This document shows positions 16,947 through 24,946 of a stretch of 64,000 nt of DNA, in pieces. The notes beneath the pieces are model-generated. The model saw nothing but the letters and a program-made list of their open reading frames with translations, ran no database searches and was not told the origin of the DNA. Numbering within the stretch: position 1 is the stretch's first letter; each line of letters starts with the position of its first letter. Location of the stretch: contig NZ_JBHRUG010000031.1 of assembly GCF_042646605.1 (NCBI RefSeq), positions 1-64,000 of the forward strand, written 5' to 3'. The position numbers were made by a program, and so were the translations under genes. The stretch is from Litchfieldella rifensis (lineage in GTDB: Bacteria > Pseudomonadota > Gammaproteobacteria > Pseudomonadales > Halomonadaceae).

Positions 16947-17972
16947 CTACTGAAGCTGCTTGCCACTCGGTACGTTGAACTTGCGCCGGTGCGCGCCGGG
17001 GGTGATGCCCACCTGGCGCTTGAAAAGCCGCCGAAAGGAGGCCGGGTCCTCGTAGCCCACCTCCCAGGCAATCTCGTCAATCGAATGCTGCGTGCGCTCG
17101 AGCAGACACTTCGCCTCGTTCAGGCGTAATTCCTGCACATAATGAATCGGCGTGTGGCCGGTCGCCTTCTTGAACCGCCGCTTGAAACTGCGATCCGAGA
17201 TTGCGCAGTGCGCGGCCATCTTTTCCACCGGCGAGGGACAACCCAGGTTCTGGGCGATCCAGTACTGAGCCCGTTCGATCGCCACATCACCGTGATCGAA
17301 CGACGGGGCAAACACGGTGTACGGTGCCATGCCGTCGGTATGGAAATCGAACGCGAAGAACTTGGCTATGGCTTGCGACATCGCTGTTCCGAGATGCCGG
17401 GCGACCAGATAGAGCGCCAGGTCGTGCCAAGACGAGGCCGCGCCGGACATCACCAGCTCGTGGCGTTCGCCCTCGGTGATCAGCGCCTTGTCCAGGCGGA
17501 GAGCGACCGCCGGGAAATGGCGCCGGAAGGTGTCGGCATACGCCCAGTGCATGGTGGCCGTGCGACCGTCAAGCAGCCCCGTCTCGGCCAGCAGCAGGGT
17601 GCCGGAACACGCCGAACACAGCTCCGCCCCCGTGGCGTGCATCGCACCGAGCCAGTCCACCAATTCGGGATGACGGCCCGTGTGCCACTCGCCGTCCACC
17701 ACCATGATCGACGGCACGATGATGATATCCGTATGTGCTACGTCATGGATGCTGCGCGGCTGCGGGAGCGTCAGCCCGCTGTTGAGCGATACGGGGGCAT
17801 TGCCCGAGGCCACGATGTCCACCTCGAGCGGCGGATGCCGGCCCAGCGACTCGTCAAACCACCCCAGGGCCCCGAAGCAGTTGAAGACGTCATGCAGTCC
17901 TCCCAGGGTGCTGATCATGATGTCCGGCGTTGCGACCAGGCTGACGTGTTTGGCAGGCCATGAATCTCTCAT
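16947..17972 (-). CDS. GlxA-family regulator (DJ-1/PfpI domain plus AraC DNA-binding domain)
   Basis: A 341-residue regulator. Residues about 10-180 form a DJ-1/PfpI-like domain with GAELCSACSGTLLLAETGLLDG (nucleophile-elbow cysteine position). Residues about 225-330 form an AraC-type double helix-turn-helix, ISDRSFKRRFKKATGHTPI and IDEIAWEVGYEDPASFRRLF. GlxA-type regulators such as CdhR, GbdR and ArgR control catabolism of amine compounds in related bacteria. I place the start at the ATG of MRDSW (17972); the longer reading needs a TTG at 18023. It is divergent from a methyltransferase gene and an inverted repeat lies between them, so that operon is its likely target. Confidence 0.9.
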   Translation of the reverse strand: MRDSWPAKHVSLVATPDIMISTLGGLHDVFNCFGALGWFDESLGRHPPLEVDIVASGNAPVSLNSGLTLPQPRSIHDVAHTDIIIVPSIMVVDGEWHTGRHPELVDWLGAMHATGAELCSACSGTLLLAETGLLDGRTATMHWAYADTFRRHFPAVALRLDKALITEGERHELVMSGAASSWHDLALYLVARHLGTAMSQAIAKFFAFDFHTDGMAPYTVFAPSFDHGDVAIERAQYWIAQNLGCPSPVEKMAAHCAISDRSFKRRFKKATGHTPIHYVQELRLNEAKCLLERTQHSIDEIAWEVGYEDPASFRRLFKRQVGITPGAHRRKFNVPSGKQLQ

Positions 17973-17981
17973 ATTTATAAC

Positions 17982-18012
17982 ATGTGGCAGATATGGACCG
18001 ATTTTGCCACAT
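17982..18012. promoter_or_regulatory. Candidate operator: ATGTGGCA-N15-TGCCACAT
   Basis: Two perfectly inverted eight-base arms at 17982-17989 and 18005-18012 are separated by 15 bases. They lie in the 116-base space between the divergent GlxA-type regulator and the methyltransferase/SBP56 genes. Spacing of about two helical turns suits a dimeric AraC-type activator. Evidence is pattern and position only. Confidence 0.5.
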
Positions 18013-18088
18013 CCTCCTCTCAAAGGGCCGCTTCCACTGCGCGATCCTGATCCTGGCCGTGAGCCAACACCGAAGAGGAGGGAGCAAC

Positions 18089-19156
18089 ATGAGTCTGAAC
18101 CAAGCCAAGCACCAGCAGTTTATCGACCATGCCCTGGGCGATCTCAAGGGCGGCATGATGATGCTGATGACCTATCTGGGCGACCGGCTCGGCCTGTTTC
18201 GTGCGCTCGCCGAGCGGCCGATGGGCAGTCAGGAACTCGCCGACGCCACCCACCTGCAGGAGCGCTACGTACGCGAGTGGCTGTCCGCGATGGCCTGTGG
18301 TGGCTACGTCGAGTACCACGCGTCCAGCCAGCGTTTCACCCTGCCGCTGGAACACGCGCCGGTGCTGGTGGACAGCACTAGCCCAGTGTTCTTCGGCGGG
18401 CTATACCAGGAGATGTATGCGCTGTGGCAGGTTCTACCGCGCCTGATGGAGAAATTCCGCAACGGCGGAGGGTTGGCGATCGACGCCTATGGCCGCGAGT
18501 GGTGGGACGGCATGGAGCGGTTCACCGCCACCTGGTTCGAGAACTTCCTGCTGCAGGAATGGGTACCCAAGGCCGACGGCCTGAAAGCGCGCCTGGACAA
18601 CGGTGCGCACGTCGCCGACATCGGCTGCGGCCGCGGCCAGGCCCTGGTGAAACTGGCCCAGGCCTTCCCGAAGATGACCGCCGTCGGCTACGACCTCTCC
18701 GACACCAACCTGGAAGGCGCCAAGCGCCTGGCGGAGAAAGCCGGCGTGACCGAGCGCGTCCGCTTTTGCAAGCACGACGTCCACGAGGGGCTGCCCGAGC
18801 CTTACGATATCGCGCTCACCTTCGATGCGGTGCACGATTTCAAGGACCCGCAGCGGGCCTTCGAGGCCATCCACGAGAGCCTCCACGATGGTGGCGCCTG
18901 GCTGCTGTTGGAGTTCCGCGTGGGCGATCGGCTGGAAGACAATATCGGCCCCATCGGCGCGATGTTCTACGCCTGGAGCGTGACCTATTGCATGACCACT
19001 TCACTGGGCATGCAGGGCGCCGGCTTGGGCACCTGTGGTCTGCCGGAATCGCGGGTCCGCGAACTGGCCGGCAAGGCCGGATTCGCCCGGGTCGAGGTCG
19101 TCCCGTTCGACAATCCCTTCAACAAGGTCTACGTGGCCGAAAAGACGGCGGCGTGA
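18089..19156 (+). CDS. Two-domain SAM-dependent methyltransferase
   Basis: A 355-residue methyltransferase. The N-terminal part (about 20-100) is a winged-helix-like dimerisation domain (MTYLGDRLGLFRALAER, TSPVFFGGLYQEMY region). The class I SAM-binding domain starts with VADIGCGRGQALVKLAQ near residue 172, followed by an acidic VGYDLSD and post-motif FDAVHDFKDP. It resembles mycobacterial Rv2258c-type proteins. The ATG at 18089 has GGAGGGAG upstream; the longer in-frame reading does not. The downstream gene is an SBP56/methanethiol-oxidase homologue in the same direction, separated by a hairpin. A thiol or other small-molecule acceptor is possible but not shown. Confidence 0.9.
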   Translation: MSLNQAKHQQFIDHALGDLKGGMMMLMTYLGDRLGLFRALAERPMGSQELADATHLQERYVREWLSAMACGGYVEYHASSQRFTLPLEHAPVLVDSTSPVFFGGLYQEMYALWQVLPRLMEKFRNGGGLAIDAYGREWWDGMERFTATWFENFLLQEWVPKADGLKARLDNGAHVADIGCGRGQALVKLAQAFPKMTAVGYDLSDTNLEGAKRLAEKAGVTERVRFCKHDVHEGLPEPYDIALTFDAVHDFKDPQRAFEAIHESLHDGGAWLLLEFRVGDRLEDNIGPIGAMFYAWSVTYCMTTSLGMQGAGLGTCGLPESRVRELAGKAGFARVEVVPFDNPFNKVYVAEKTAA

Positions 19157-19161
19157 CCCGA

Positions 19162-19186
19162 AGCGGAGGCGGGCCCCGCCTCCGCT
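19162..19186 (+). terminator. Intercistronic hairpin between methyltransferase and SBP56 genes
   Basis: AGCGGAGGCGG at 19162-19172 pairs perfectly with CCGCCTCCGCT at 19176-19186 over a three-base loop. It lies directly before the AGGAGG ribosome site of the SBP56 gene. No T-run follows, so it may attenuate, stabilise upstream mRNA or modulate initiation rather than terminate fully. Confidence 0.5.
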
Positions 19187-19198
19187 AGGAGGCAGACC

Positions 19199-20518
19199 AT
19201 GAGACATCGCAATCTTTCACCCAAGGCACTGGCGGCTCCAGTGGGCATGGCACTGGTCCTGGCAAGCGGTTTCCCCCTGGCCTCGGAGAGTACCGAGGAG
19301 CATGGCGACACGCCGCGCGAGGCGTTCCTCTATGTGGTCGCCATCGACACGGGCGATGGGAACAACCCGGACATGCTGGCCATCGTCGGCGCCGACCCGG
19401 ACCGTGGGGACGAGTATGGCGAGATCATTGGGGTGGAGTCTCTCGCGCACGCGGGCGACAACGTCCACCATTGGGGCTACTCGCTGGATCAGGAGCGACT
19501 CCTCATCCCGGGATTGTTCTCCGATCGCTTCTACGTGTTCGACATCTCCGAAGACCCGCGGGACCCGCAACTCGTCCGGGAGGAGGAAGGCCTGCGGCCG
19601 GACAGCGGCTACGTCGCACCGCACACGGTGAGCCCGCTGCCCGGCGGCGTCGCATTGGTGTCGATGCTCGGCGCCGACACTCCCAGCACCGGCCCCGGCG
19701 GTCTGGTGCTGATCGACGACGAGACCGGCGGGTTTGTGCGTCACTTCGGTCCGGGCCCCGAGCGGGCGGCGGATGATACCGGCCCCGAGTTCATGTACGA
19801 CATCGCCTACAACGCCGACCTCAACCGATTGGTCACCACCACCTGGGGATACCCCGGGGACGTGCTGGAGAATCCGTACGGACCGAGTGGCGACACCGTC
19901 TCCGTGTGGGACGTGGAGAAGGAGGAGGTCATTCAGGTCGTGCACCTCGGCGAGCAGAGTGGTGCCACGGAGGCGGACTGGTTTCACGCCCCGGACTCGC
20001 GCTATGGTTACACGGTAGGCACCTCCGGGAACGCCTGGCTGTGGGAGGACGAGGACGGCAACGGCCTGCTGGACTTCCACGTGGTGCTGAGCGACCTCGC
20101 CCTTCCCTGCGACATGACCCTCTCGCCCGATGACCGCTACCTCTACATCGCGAACTGGTTCGGCGACAACGTGCAGCAGTACGAGATTAGCGATCCCTAC
20201 CAGCCGGAACTGGTGGGTGAGGCATCCGTGCCGCACCCGTGCATGATGCGCCTGAGCCCCGACGGGGAGCGGCTGTACGTCACCAACTCGGTGCTGAGCA
20301 CGTTGGATGACGACCCGGAGTTCGGTCCCCGCAACGACGCCTACGGCATCTATCTGCTCGAGGTGGACGCCGAGCAGGGCGGGCTGTCGCACGTGACGGA
20401 GGACGGCAGTGCCTGGGCGGATTTCTCAAGCGTGCAGAAGGAGAATGGCATCGGCCCGGCCGGTCCGCACATGATCCTGTTCGATCCCGGCGTCCCAATC
20501 GAGGCAGGACACCACTGA
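19199..20518 (+). CDS. Selenium-binding protein 56 / methanethiol-oxidase family protein, exported
   Basis: A 439-residue SBP56-family beta-propeller with an N-terminal signal-like segment (VGMALVLASGFPLASES). Family hallmarks are NVHHWGYSLD near residue 80, SGYVAPHTVSPLPGG near 138, EFMYDIAYNADLNRLVTTTWG near 200, ALPCDMTLSPDDRYLYIANW near 300 and DNVQQYEISDPYQPELVG. Characterised bacterial members (MtoX) are periplasmic copper enzymes that oxidise methanethiol to formaldehyde, sulphide and peroxide; the histidines listed are the likely metal ligands. The chain is somewhat shorter than MtoX. AGGAGG precedes the ATG. No SCO1/SenC or MauG partner is adjacent, unlike typical mtoX loci, so the substrate remains inferred. 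Confidence 0.85.
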   Translation: MRHRNLSPKALAAPVGMALVLASGFPLASESTEEHGDTPREAFLYVVAIDTGDGNNPDMLAIVGADPDRGDEYGEIIGVESLAHAGDNVHHWGYSLDQERLLIPGLFSDRFYVFDISEDPRDPQLVREEEGLRPDSGYVAPHTVSPLPGGVALVSMLGADTPSTGPGGLVLIDDETGGFVRHFGPGPERAADDTGPEFMYDIAYNADLNRLVTTTWGYPGDVLENPYGPSGDTVSVWDVEKEEVIQVVHLGEQSGATEADWFHAPDSRYGYTVGTSGNAWLWEDEDGNGLLDFHVVLSDLALPCDMTLSPDDRYLYIANWFGDNVQQYEISDPYQPELVGEASVPHPCMMRLSPDGERLYVTNSVLSTLDDDPEFGPRNDAYGIYLLEVDAEQGGLSHVTEDGSAWADFSSVQKENGIGPAGPHMILFDPGVPIEAGHH

Positions 20519-20524
20519 CTCGGT

Positions 20525-20561
20525 CCCGGTGCAAGGCGGGCCATGCCCGCCTTGCACCGGG
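20525..20561 (+). terminator. Long perfect hairpin after SBP56 gene
   Basis: A 17-base arm at 20525-20541 pairs perfectly with 20545-20561 across a three-base loop, starting seven bases after the stop codon. There is no T-run, but the stem is very stable and probably ends or protects the operon transcript. Confidence 0.65.
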
Positions 20562-20718
20562 GCAATCCGAAAGCTCGGCGCCGCTTTGCCGGCCTTACGA
20601 CCGTTTTCAATGGCCCATCGATGGCGCTAGCGTTATAGCGGCGCCCGCTTCTCCCCCCGATACGCGCCAAAGCTGGATGGTCGAGGGGGTGGTCGGCATC
20701 CCCCTTACGCTAGCCAGG

Positions 20719-21426
20719 TCACGCACTCACCCGCTTGGTTTCCGCGGCGAAGGCGCTCAGTCCCAGCCAGGTCTGCATACTGGCCTTCAGTTTTCGGTCG
20801 CCGGTCAGCTTGAGCTTGCCGGTGTCGATGGCTTCCTGCACGGACATCAGACCCATCCAGATCGCGGTCATGCTACGCAGATCGCAGACCACGTACAGGT
20901 CGACATCATGGCCGGGGTCCTTCTTGCAGAGATCGATCGGGCCTTGCTCGGATGTGTTATTGACGACCAGCCACCACTTCGCCTGACCGCGTGTCACATC
21001 GTGGTACAGAAACTGTATCGTGACCCTGTCTCGTGGCAGTGGTGTGGGGTTCAGGTTGCGCCGCATGTCCCACATCAGTAGCGACGGGTCGAGATTCTTC
21101 ATGGAGAGCTGCGACTCCAGCCAGCGCTGCCCCCAGCTTCCCATCGACATGATCACGGGGCGAAGTTCTTCACCGGCTTCGGTGAGCTCGTAGAGTGGCG
21201 TGCCGGTATCGGGGTCGGCTTGGCGTCTCACGACTCCCAGCGCTTCCAGTTCGCGTAGCCGTTTCGATAGCAAGGCGGGTGAGATGTGGGGTAATCCCCG
21301 GCGTAAGTCATTGAAACGGTGACTCCCGCACAGGAGTTCGCGCACCACCAGGATGGTCCAGCGGGTTCCCAGTACCTCGGAGGCCATGGCCACCGGGCAG
21401 AATTGCCCATATCCCCAATCAGCCAT
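20719..21426 (-). CDS. HxlR-family regulator with SCP2-like C-terminal domain
   Basis: A 235-residue protein. Residues 1-105 are a winged helix-turn-helix of the HxlR group (ASEVLGTRWTILVVRELLCG, then HISPALLSKRLRELEALGVV and DTGTPLYELTEAGEEL). The C-terminal half (about 120-230) resembles a sterol-carrier-like domain, with KWWLVVNNTSEQGPIDLC and KLKLTGDRKLKASMQTWLG, seen in a subset of HxlR regulators. The cysteine near residue 9 could sense redox or electrophiles, as in HypR-type proteins. The ATG at 21426 has GGAGGAG upstream. It is divergent from a BBE-type flavoprotein gene, its probable target. Confidence 0.9.
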   Translation of the reverse strand: MADWGYGQFCPVAMASEVLGTRWTILVVRELLCGSHRFNDLRRGLPHISPALLSKRLRELEALGVVRRQADPDTGTPLYELTEAGEELRPVIMSMGSWGQRWLESQLSMKNLDPSLLMWDMRRNLNPTPLPRDRVTIQFLYHDVTRGQAKWWLVVNNTSEQGPIDLCKKDPGHDVDLYVVCDLRSMTAIWMGLMSVQEAIDTGKLKLTGDRKLKASMQTWLGLSAFAAETKRVSA

Positions 21427-21682
21427 TGTATCTCCTCCCAAATCACTACCGGAATCGTTGCCGCGCCGGCATCACGGGAGAGGGATCTCATGCGCAGCGC
21501 GAGGGCGGTACAGATGGTGAATCCATGGCCATCGAACGGCGCTGCTACTGTTGACTATACCACTTCCCCCCACTGGCGAGACACCTGGTGCAGGGACGCA
21601 TAGGCGAGGTGGTTGCCACTCGGGAAGGGGGGTACCAAGGACCATTGCATATCTCTAAATTGCTTCGAGAGGAGTCCTGACC

Positions 21683-23128
21683 ATGAGAGCGAAAACGCTG
21701 GATGGCCTTGAGATTGACGTGAAACCGGATGTGCTCAACCGCTTGAAAATGCAGCTACAAGGACCGTTGTACACGCCAGGCGACGCGGGCTTTGAGGAAT
21801 CACGTAGTTTGTGGAATGCCATGATCGATAGAAAGCCCGCCATTATCGTGCGCTGTCTCGGCACGGCCGACGTAATGGCGGGCGTGCGCTTTGCGCGCGA
21901 GCACAACCTGCTGCTGTGCATCAAGGGCGGGGGACATAACATCGCGGGCTTGGCCGCGGCCGATGGGGCGTTGATGCTCGACCTGTCGCTGATGCGTGGC
22001 GTATGGGTCGACCGCGAGAGCCGGGTTGCCCATGCGCAGGCCGGGTGCATCCTGGGTGATGTGGATCGCGAAACCCAAGTGCATGGGCTCGCCGCAGTTC
22101 TCGGTTTCGTGTCGACCACCGGCATTGCCGGCCTCACCTTGGGCGGTGGGTTCGGCTATCTGACGCGACGCTGGGGGTGGACCGTGGACAACGTGACAGG
22201 GATGGATGTGGTGACCGCGGACGGCCGGCTGGTACATGCAAGCCACGACGAGCATGCGGATCTGTTCTGGGGCTTGCGTGGCGGTGGTGGCAACTTCGGG
22301 GTCGTGACCGGCTTCGATTACCGGCTCCATGACGTTGGCCCGGAAGTCGTCGGCGGCCTCGTGGCCTGGCCGGCGAGCGAGGCGCCCGAGGTGCTCGAGC
22401 TGTACCGGACGCTCGCCGAGCAGGCGCCGCCTGAACTCACCCTGGTGGCAATCATGCGCAAAGCGCCTCCCGCGCCTTGGCTGCCGCTGGAACGGCATGG
22501 TACGCCGATCGTGGCACTGCTCGCCTGTTACAGTGGCGATCCGGATGAGGGCGAGAAGGTGGTGGCGCCGATCAAGTCGTTCGGCAAGCCCATCGGCGAT
22601 GTACTCGTGCGGCGGCCCTACGCGCAGATGCAGACGCTACTCGATGCGACGCAGCCCAAGGGGCGGCGTTACTACTGGAAAAGCGAGTACCTATCGAGTA
22701 TCGAACCGGCCTTCTGTGAAAAGGCAATCGAGCACGCGGCAAGCGTTCGTTCGCCCCATTCGTCGGTGATCCTGTTCCAGATCGGTGGTGCCTTGCATCG
22801 ACTCGATCACGATCACTCGCCCGTTGGCAACCGCGATGCACGCTATGTGTTTAACGTGGCGGGTTCATGGGAGCAGCCGGACGACGATCAGGCGAACATC
22901 GAATGGGCGCGCAACGCGTGGCACGACATGAAGTCGTTCTCCACCGGCGGGACCTACATCAACTTCCTGACCGAGGACGAAGGCGCGGAGCGCGTCGAGG
23001 CAGCGCTTGGCTCGGCACTCCAGCGGCTCGGCAAGATCAAGTCTCGCTGGGATCCGCAGAACGTGTTTCGCATCAATCGCAATGTCAAACCCGAACAAGT
23101 GAGTCGGGCTTCGCAGATTGCCTCTTGA
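21683..23128 (+). CDS. FAD-linked oxidoreductase of the BBE (berberine-bridge-like) family
   Basis: A 481-residue flavoprotein. The FAD-binding PCMH domain has CIKGGGHNIAGLAAADG near residue 80; the histidine is a common covalent flavin attachment point. It continues with TTGIAGLTLGGGFGYLTRRWG near 152 and LFWGLRGGGGNFGVVTGF near 196. The C-terminal BBE segment (YINFLTEDEG, RLGKIKSRWDPQNVFRINRN) completes the family. Members oxidise alcohols, sugars or alkaloid-like compounds with oxygen; the substrate here is unknown. GAGAGGAG upstream of the ATG. It is divergent from the HxlR regulator with 256 bases between them. Confidence 0.92.
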   Translation: MRAKTLDGLEIDVKPDVLNRLKMQLQGPLYTPGDAGFEESRSLWNAMIDRKPAIIVRCLGTADVMAGVRFAREHNLLLCIKGGGHNIAGLAAADGALMLDLSLMRGVWVDRESRVAHAQAGCILGDVDRETQVHGLAAVLGFVSTTGIAGLTLGGGFGYLTRRWGWTVDNVTGMDVVTADGRLVHASHDEHADLFWGLRGGGGNFGVVTGFDYRLHDVGPEVVGGLVAWPASEAPEVLELYRTLAEQAPPELTLVAIMRKAPPAPWLPLERHGTPIVALLACYSGDPDEGEKVVAPIKSFGKPIGDVLVRRPYAQMQTLLDATQPKGRRYYWKSEYLSSIEPAFCEKAIEHAASVRSPHSSVILFQIGGALHRLDHDHSPVGNRDARYVFNVAGSWEQPDDDQANIEWARNAWHDMKSFSTGGTYINFLTEDEGAERVEAALGSALQRLGKIKSRWDPQNVFRINRNVKPEQVSRASQIAS

Positions 23129-23198
23129 GCCTGGGCGCGATCATGCAGTGTTGACACATGGCACTGAACCAGTGGAAGCGATCAATAGCGGAGGGGGG

Positions 23199-24197
23199 AT
23201 GTCCAAGTTCGCGGTCGCCTTGGCGTGTGGAGTCCTGATGATGGTCGGCTCCTCGGCGGTGAGCGCGGCCACTCGGTACCCCAGTAACCCCTGGCTTACC
23301 GAGCATGCCGTCTTCGTCTCCCATGAGGGCATTGCCCGAATCGATCGCCGTAGCGGTAAGACGGTATGGACGGCGCTGACGGGAGAGCAGACATTCGAAC
23401 CGGTCATTGCGGCCGGTTGGCTGCTCGCCGGCACCAGCTCCGGACTCGTGGCGTTGTCACCACACAGTGGTGAGGTGATCTGGCGGCGGTTCACCGACGA
23501 AGTCGTGTTCTCGCCGAGCGTGGCCGACAGCCTGGCCTTCATTGCCGGACGGGACGGGCGCCTGCGCGCTCTCGACCTGCCGAGCGGAGAGATACGATGG
23601 ACACGCCAGTTCGACGGCTGGGTCTATCCGCCAGCCGTGCAGGGCGGCGTTCTCATCACCGGAGGGCAGGGTGCCAGACTGTGGGCCCTGGACCCGGCGA
23701 CCGGGACCAGCGTATGGGAGCGAGCCCTTCGACAGGAGCTCGTTTATCGGCCCATCGCCGGCAAGATGCTGGTGTACGTAACGACCTTCGCCGGTGAATT
23801 GCTAGCCTTGAACCCTACCGACGGCAGCATCCGCTGGCGTTATCACGATGACGGGGTGAGCACCAGCCCGGCGGTGGATGACCGCTTCATCTATCTAGGG
23901 CGGTTCGACGGCGTTCTGCAGGTTCTCGATCAGGCGACGGGTGAGTTGCGATACCGGCAGCGATTGGGTCAGGGGCCGCTACGCCCACCTCATGTGGGCG
24001 ATGGCAGGATCGCAGTGGCCGACAGGGAGCGTCTTGTCACCGTACTGGACACCGAGAATTTCGAGATCGCATGGCAGGGCAGGTTGTCGACCCCGTTGCT
24101 GGCCAGTCCCTGGTTCGAGCACGACGAAGTCGCCATCGCCGGTCCCGGGTATCGCCGGGATACCTTTGTCCTTTCGCAAGACCCGGGGAGCCGCTGA
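23199..24197 (+). CDS. Exported PQQ-like (BamB-type) beta-propeller protein
   Basis: A 332-residue protein with a signal peptide (ALACGVLMMVGSSAVSAAT, residues 7-25). It has repeated PQQ-like blades with the pattern A-L-x-P-x-x-G-x-x-x-W: ALSPHSGEVIWRR, ALDLPSGEIRWTR, ALDPATGTSVWER, ALNPTDGSIRWRY and VLDQATGELRYRQ. No PQQ-binding residues or quinoprotein cytochrome region was identified, so it is more likely a scaffold than a dehydrogenase. The ATG at 23199 follows GGAGGGGG; a longer in-frame reading from 23118 lacks a site and overlaps the preceding gene. It precedes the cytochrome P460 gene. Confidence 0.85.
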   Translation: MSKFAVALACGVLMMVGSSAVSAATRYPSNPWLTEHAVFVSHEGIARIDRRSGKTVWTALTGEQTFEPVIAAGWLLAGTSSGLVALSPHSGEVIWRRFTDEVVFSPSVADSLAFIAGRDGRLRALDLPSGEIRWTRQFDGWVYPPAVQGGVLITGGQGARLWALDPATGTSVWERALRQELVYRPIAGKMLVYVTTFAGELLALNPTDGSIRWRYHDDGVSTSPAVDDRFIYLGRFDGVLQVLDQATGELRYRQRLGQGPLRPPHVGDGRIAVADRERLVTVLDTENFEIAWQGRLSTPLLASPWFEHDEVAIAGPGYRRDTFVLSQDPGSR

Positions 24198-24330
24198 CTC
24201 GCAGGAGATTGCAGATATACCTCCACGTCGGCATCTCGTATGTCGAGAAAGAGTGTAAGGTTGCGGCGATTCCCGCAACTAAAACAATCAGGCATGAAAA
24301 CCGTCAACGACACGCAAGGAGGAGATAACC

Positions 24331-24873
24331 ATGAAAACAACAACGCTCCTAGGGTCTATCGGTATCGGGCTCATGACGACAAGTCTGGTGGCATGGGCCC
24401 AGCCGCCCTTTGGTGGCGAGGAAGATGTCACTTACGCCGAAGCATTGTGGGAAACCATGAAAGACAGCAACCTGGTGGGCGAAAAGCGCACCATGTCGGC
24501 CCCTTACACAGGGCAGCATCCGCATGGCGCCATTCTCGACACCATAGATGGGGAGATCTCAGTAGAAGGCACCACTGGACCGGTGATCGTCAAGCGCAAC
24601 TATGGCGGTGACGGCGTATCCATGGAAGCCGTCTGGAACGATCCCGATCAGTACCTGGTAGCCGTGACCATCATGTTCCAACGCGAAGGTTATGACCCGG
24701 ACAACAATGACTGGTTCTGGGCCAAGTATCTGCCGGACGGCAGTCTTGACACGAACCCGGAGGGCAGGCCATTGGCCGGAAGAGTCGCCAAGGGAATGGA
24801 GCAGGGATGTATTGCCTGTCACTCCACTGCTTCGGGCGACGATCTGGTGTTCGGTCACGACCGCTTCCAATGA
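24331..24873 (+). CDS. Cytochrome P460-family protein
   Basis: A 180-residue exported c-type cytochrome with a signal peptide (GIGLMTTSLVAWAQ, residues 10-23). The single heme motif is CIACH near residue 159, as in cytochrome P460 and the related beta-form cytochrome c'. FQREGYDPDNNDWFWAKYLPDG near 120 is the family's central region, where a lysine cross-links to heme in true P460; the lysine in FWAKY is a candidate. True P460 oxidises hydroxylamine, while relatives bind nitric oxide. AAGGAGGAG precedes the ATG. A clear terminator follows. Partner proteins for hydroxylamine metabolism are not visible, so NO or redox stress handling is equally possible. Confidence 0.88.
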   Translation: MKTTTLLGSIGIGLMTTSLVAWAQPPFGGEEDVTYAEALWETMKDSNLVGEKRTMSAPYTGQHPHGAILDTIDGEISVEGTTGPVIVKRNYGGDGVSMEAVWNDPDQYLVAVTIMFQREGYDPDNNDWFWAKYLPDGSLDTNPEGRPLAGRVAKGMEQGCIACHSTASGDDLVFGHDRFQ

Positions 24874-24885
24874 CCCAGCGATAGC

Positions 24886-24914
24886 ACGGGCGCCACGGTG
24901 GCGCCCGTTTTTTT
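24886..24914 (+). terminator. Rho-independent terminator of cytochrome P460 gene
   Basis: ACGGGCGCCA at 24886-24895 pairs with TGGCGCCCGT at 24899-24908 over a CGG loop and runs into a T-tract ending at 24914. This is the best intrinsic terminator in the window. It also lies downstream of thiI on the other strand. Confidence 0.9.
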
Positions 24915-24946
24915 CGGGGGCTGCCCTCTAAGCGGTCATATCCCGC

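Noticed and set aside
17973..18023. Longer GlxA regulator starting at TTG 18023
   Set aside because: It would need a TTG start within the AGGAGG-like sequence and adds an unusual leader that overlaps the inverted repeat.
17984..18088. Longer methyltransferase starting at GTG 17984
   Set aside because: The ATG at 18089 has a strong ribosome site, whereas the added 35 residues resemble nothing and cover the operator candidate.
24260..24279. Small hairpin upstream of the cytochrome P460 gene
   Set aside because: Seven-base arms with no T-run and no known leader motif. Too weak to list as a feature.
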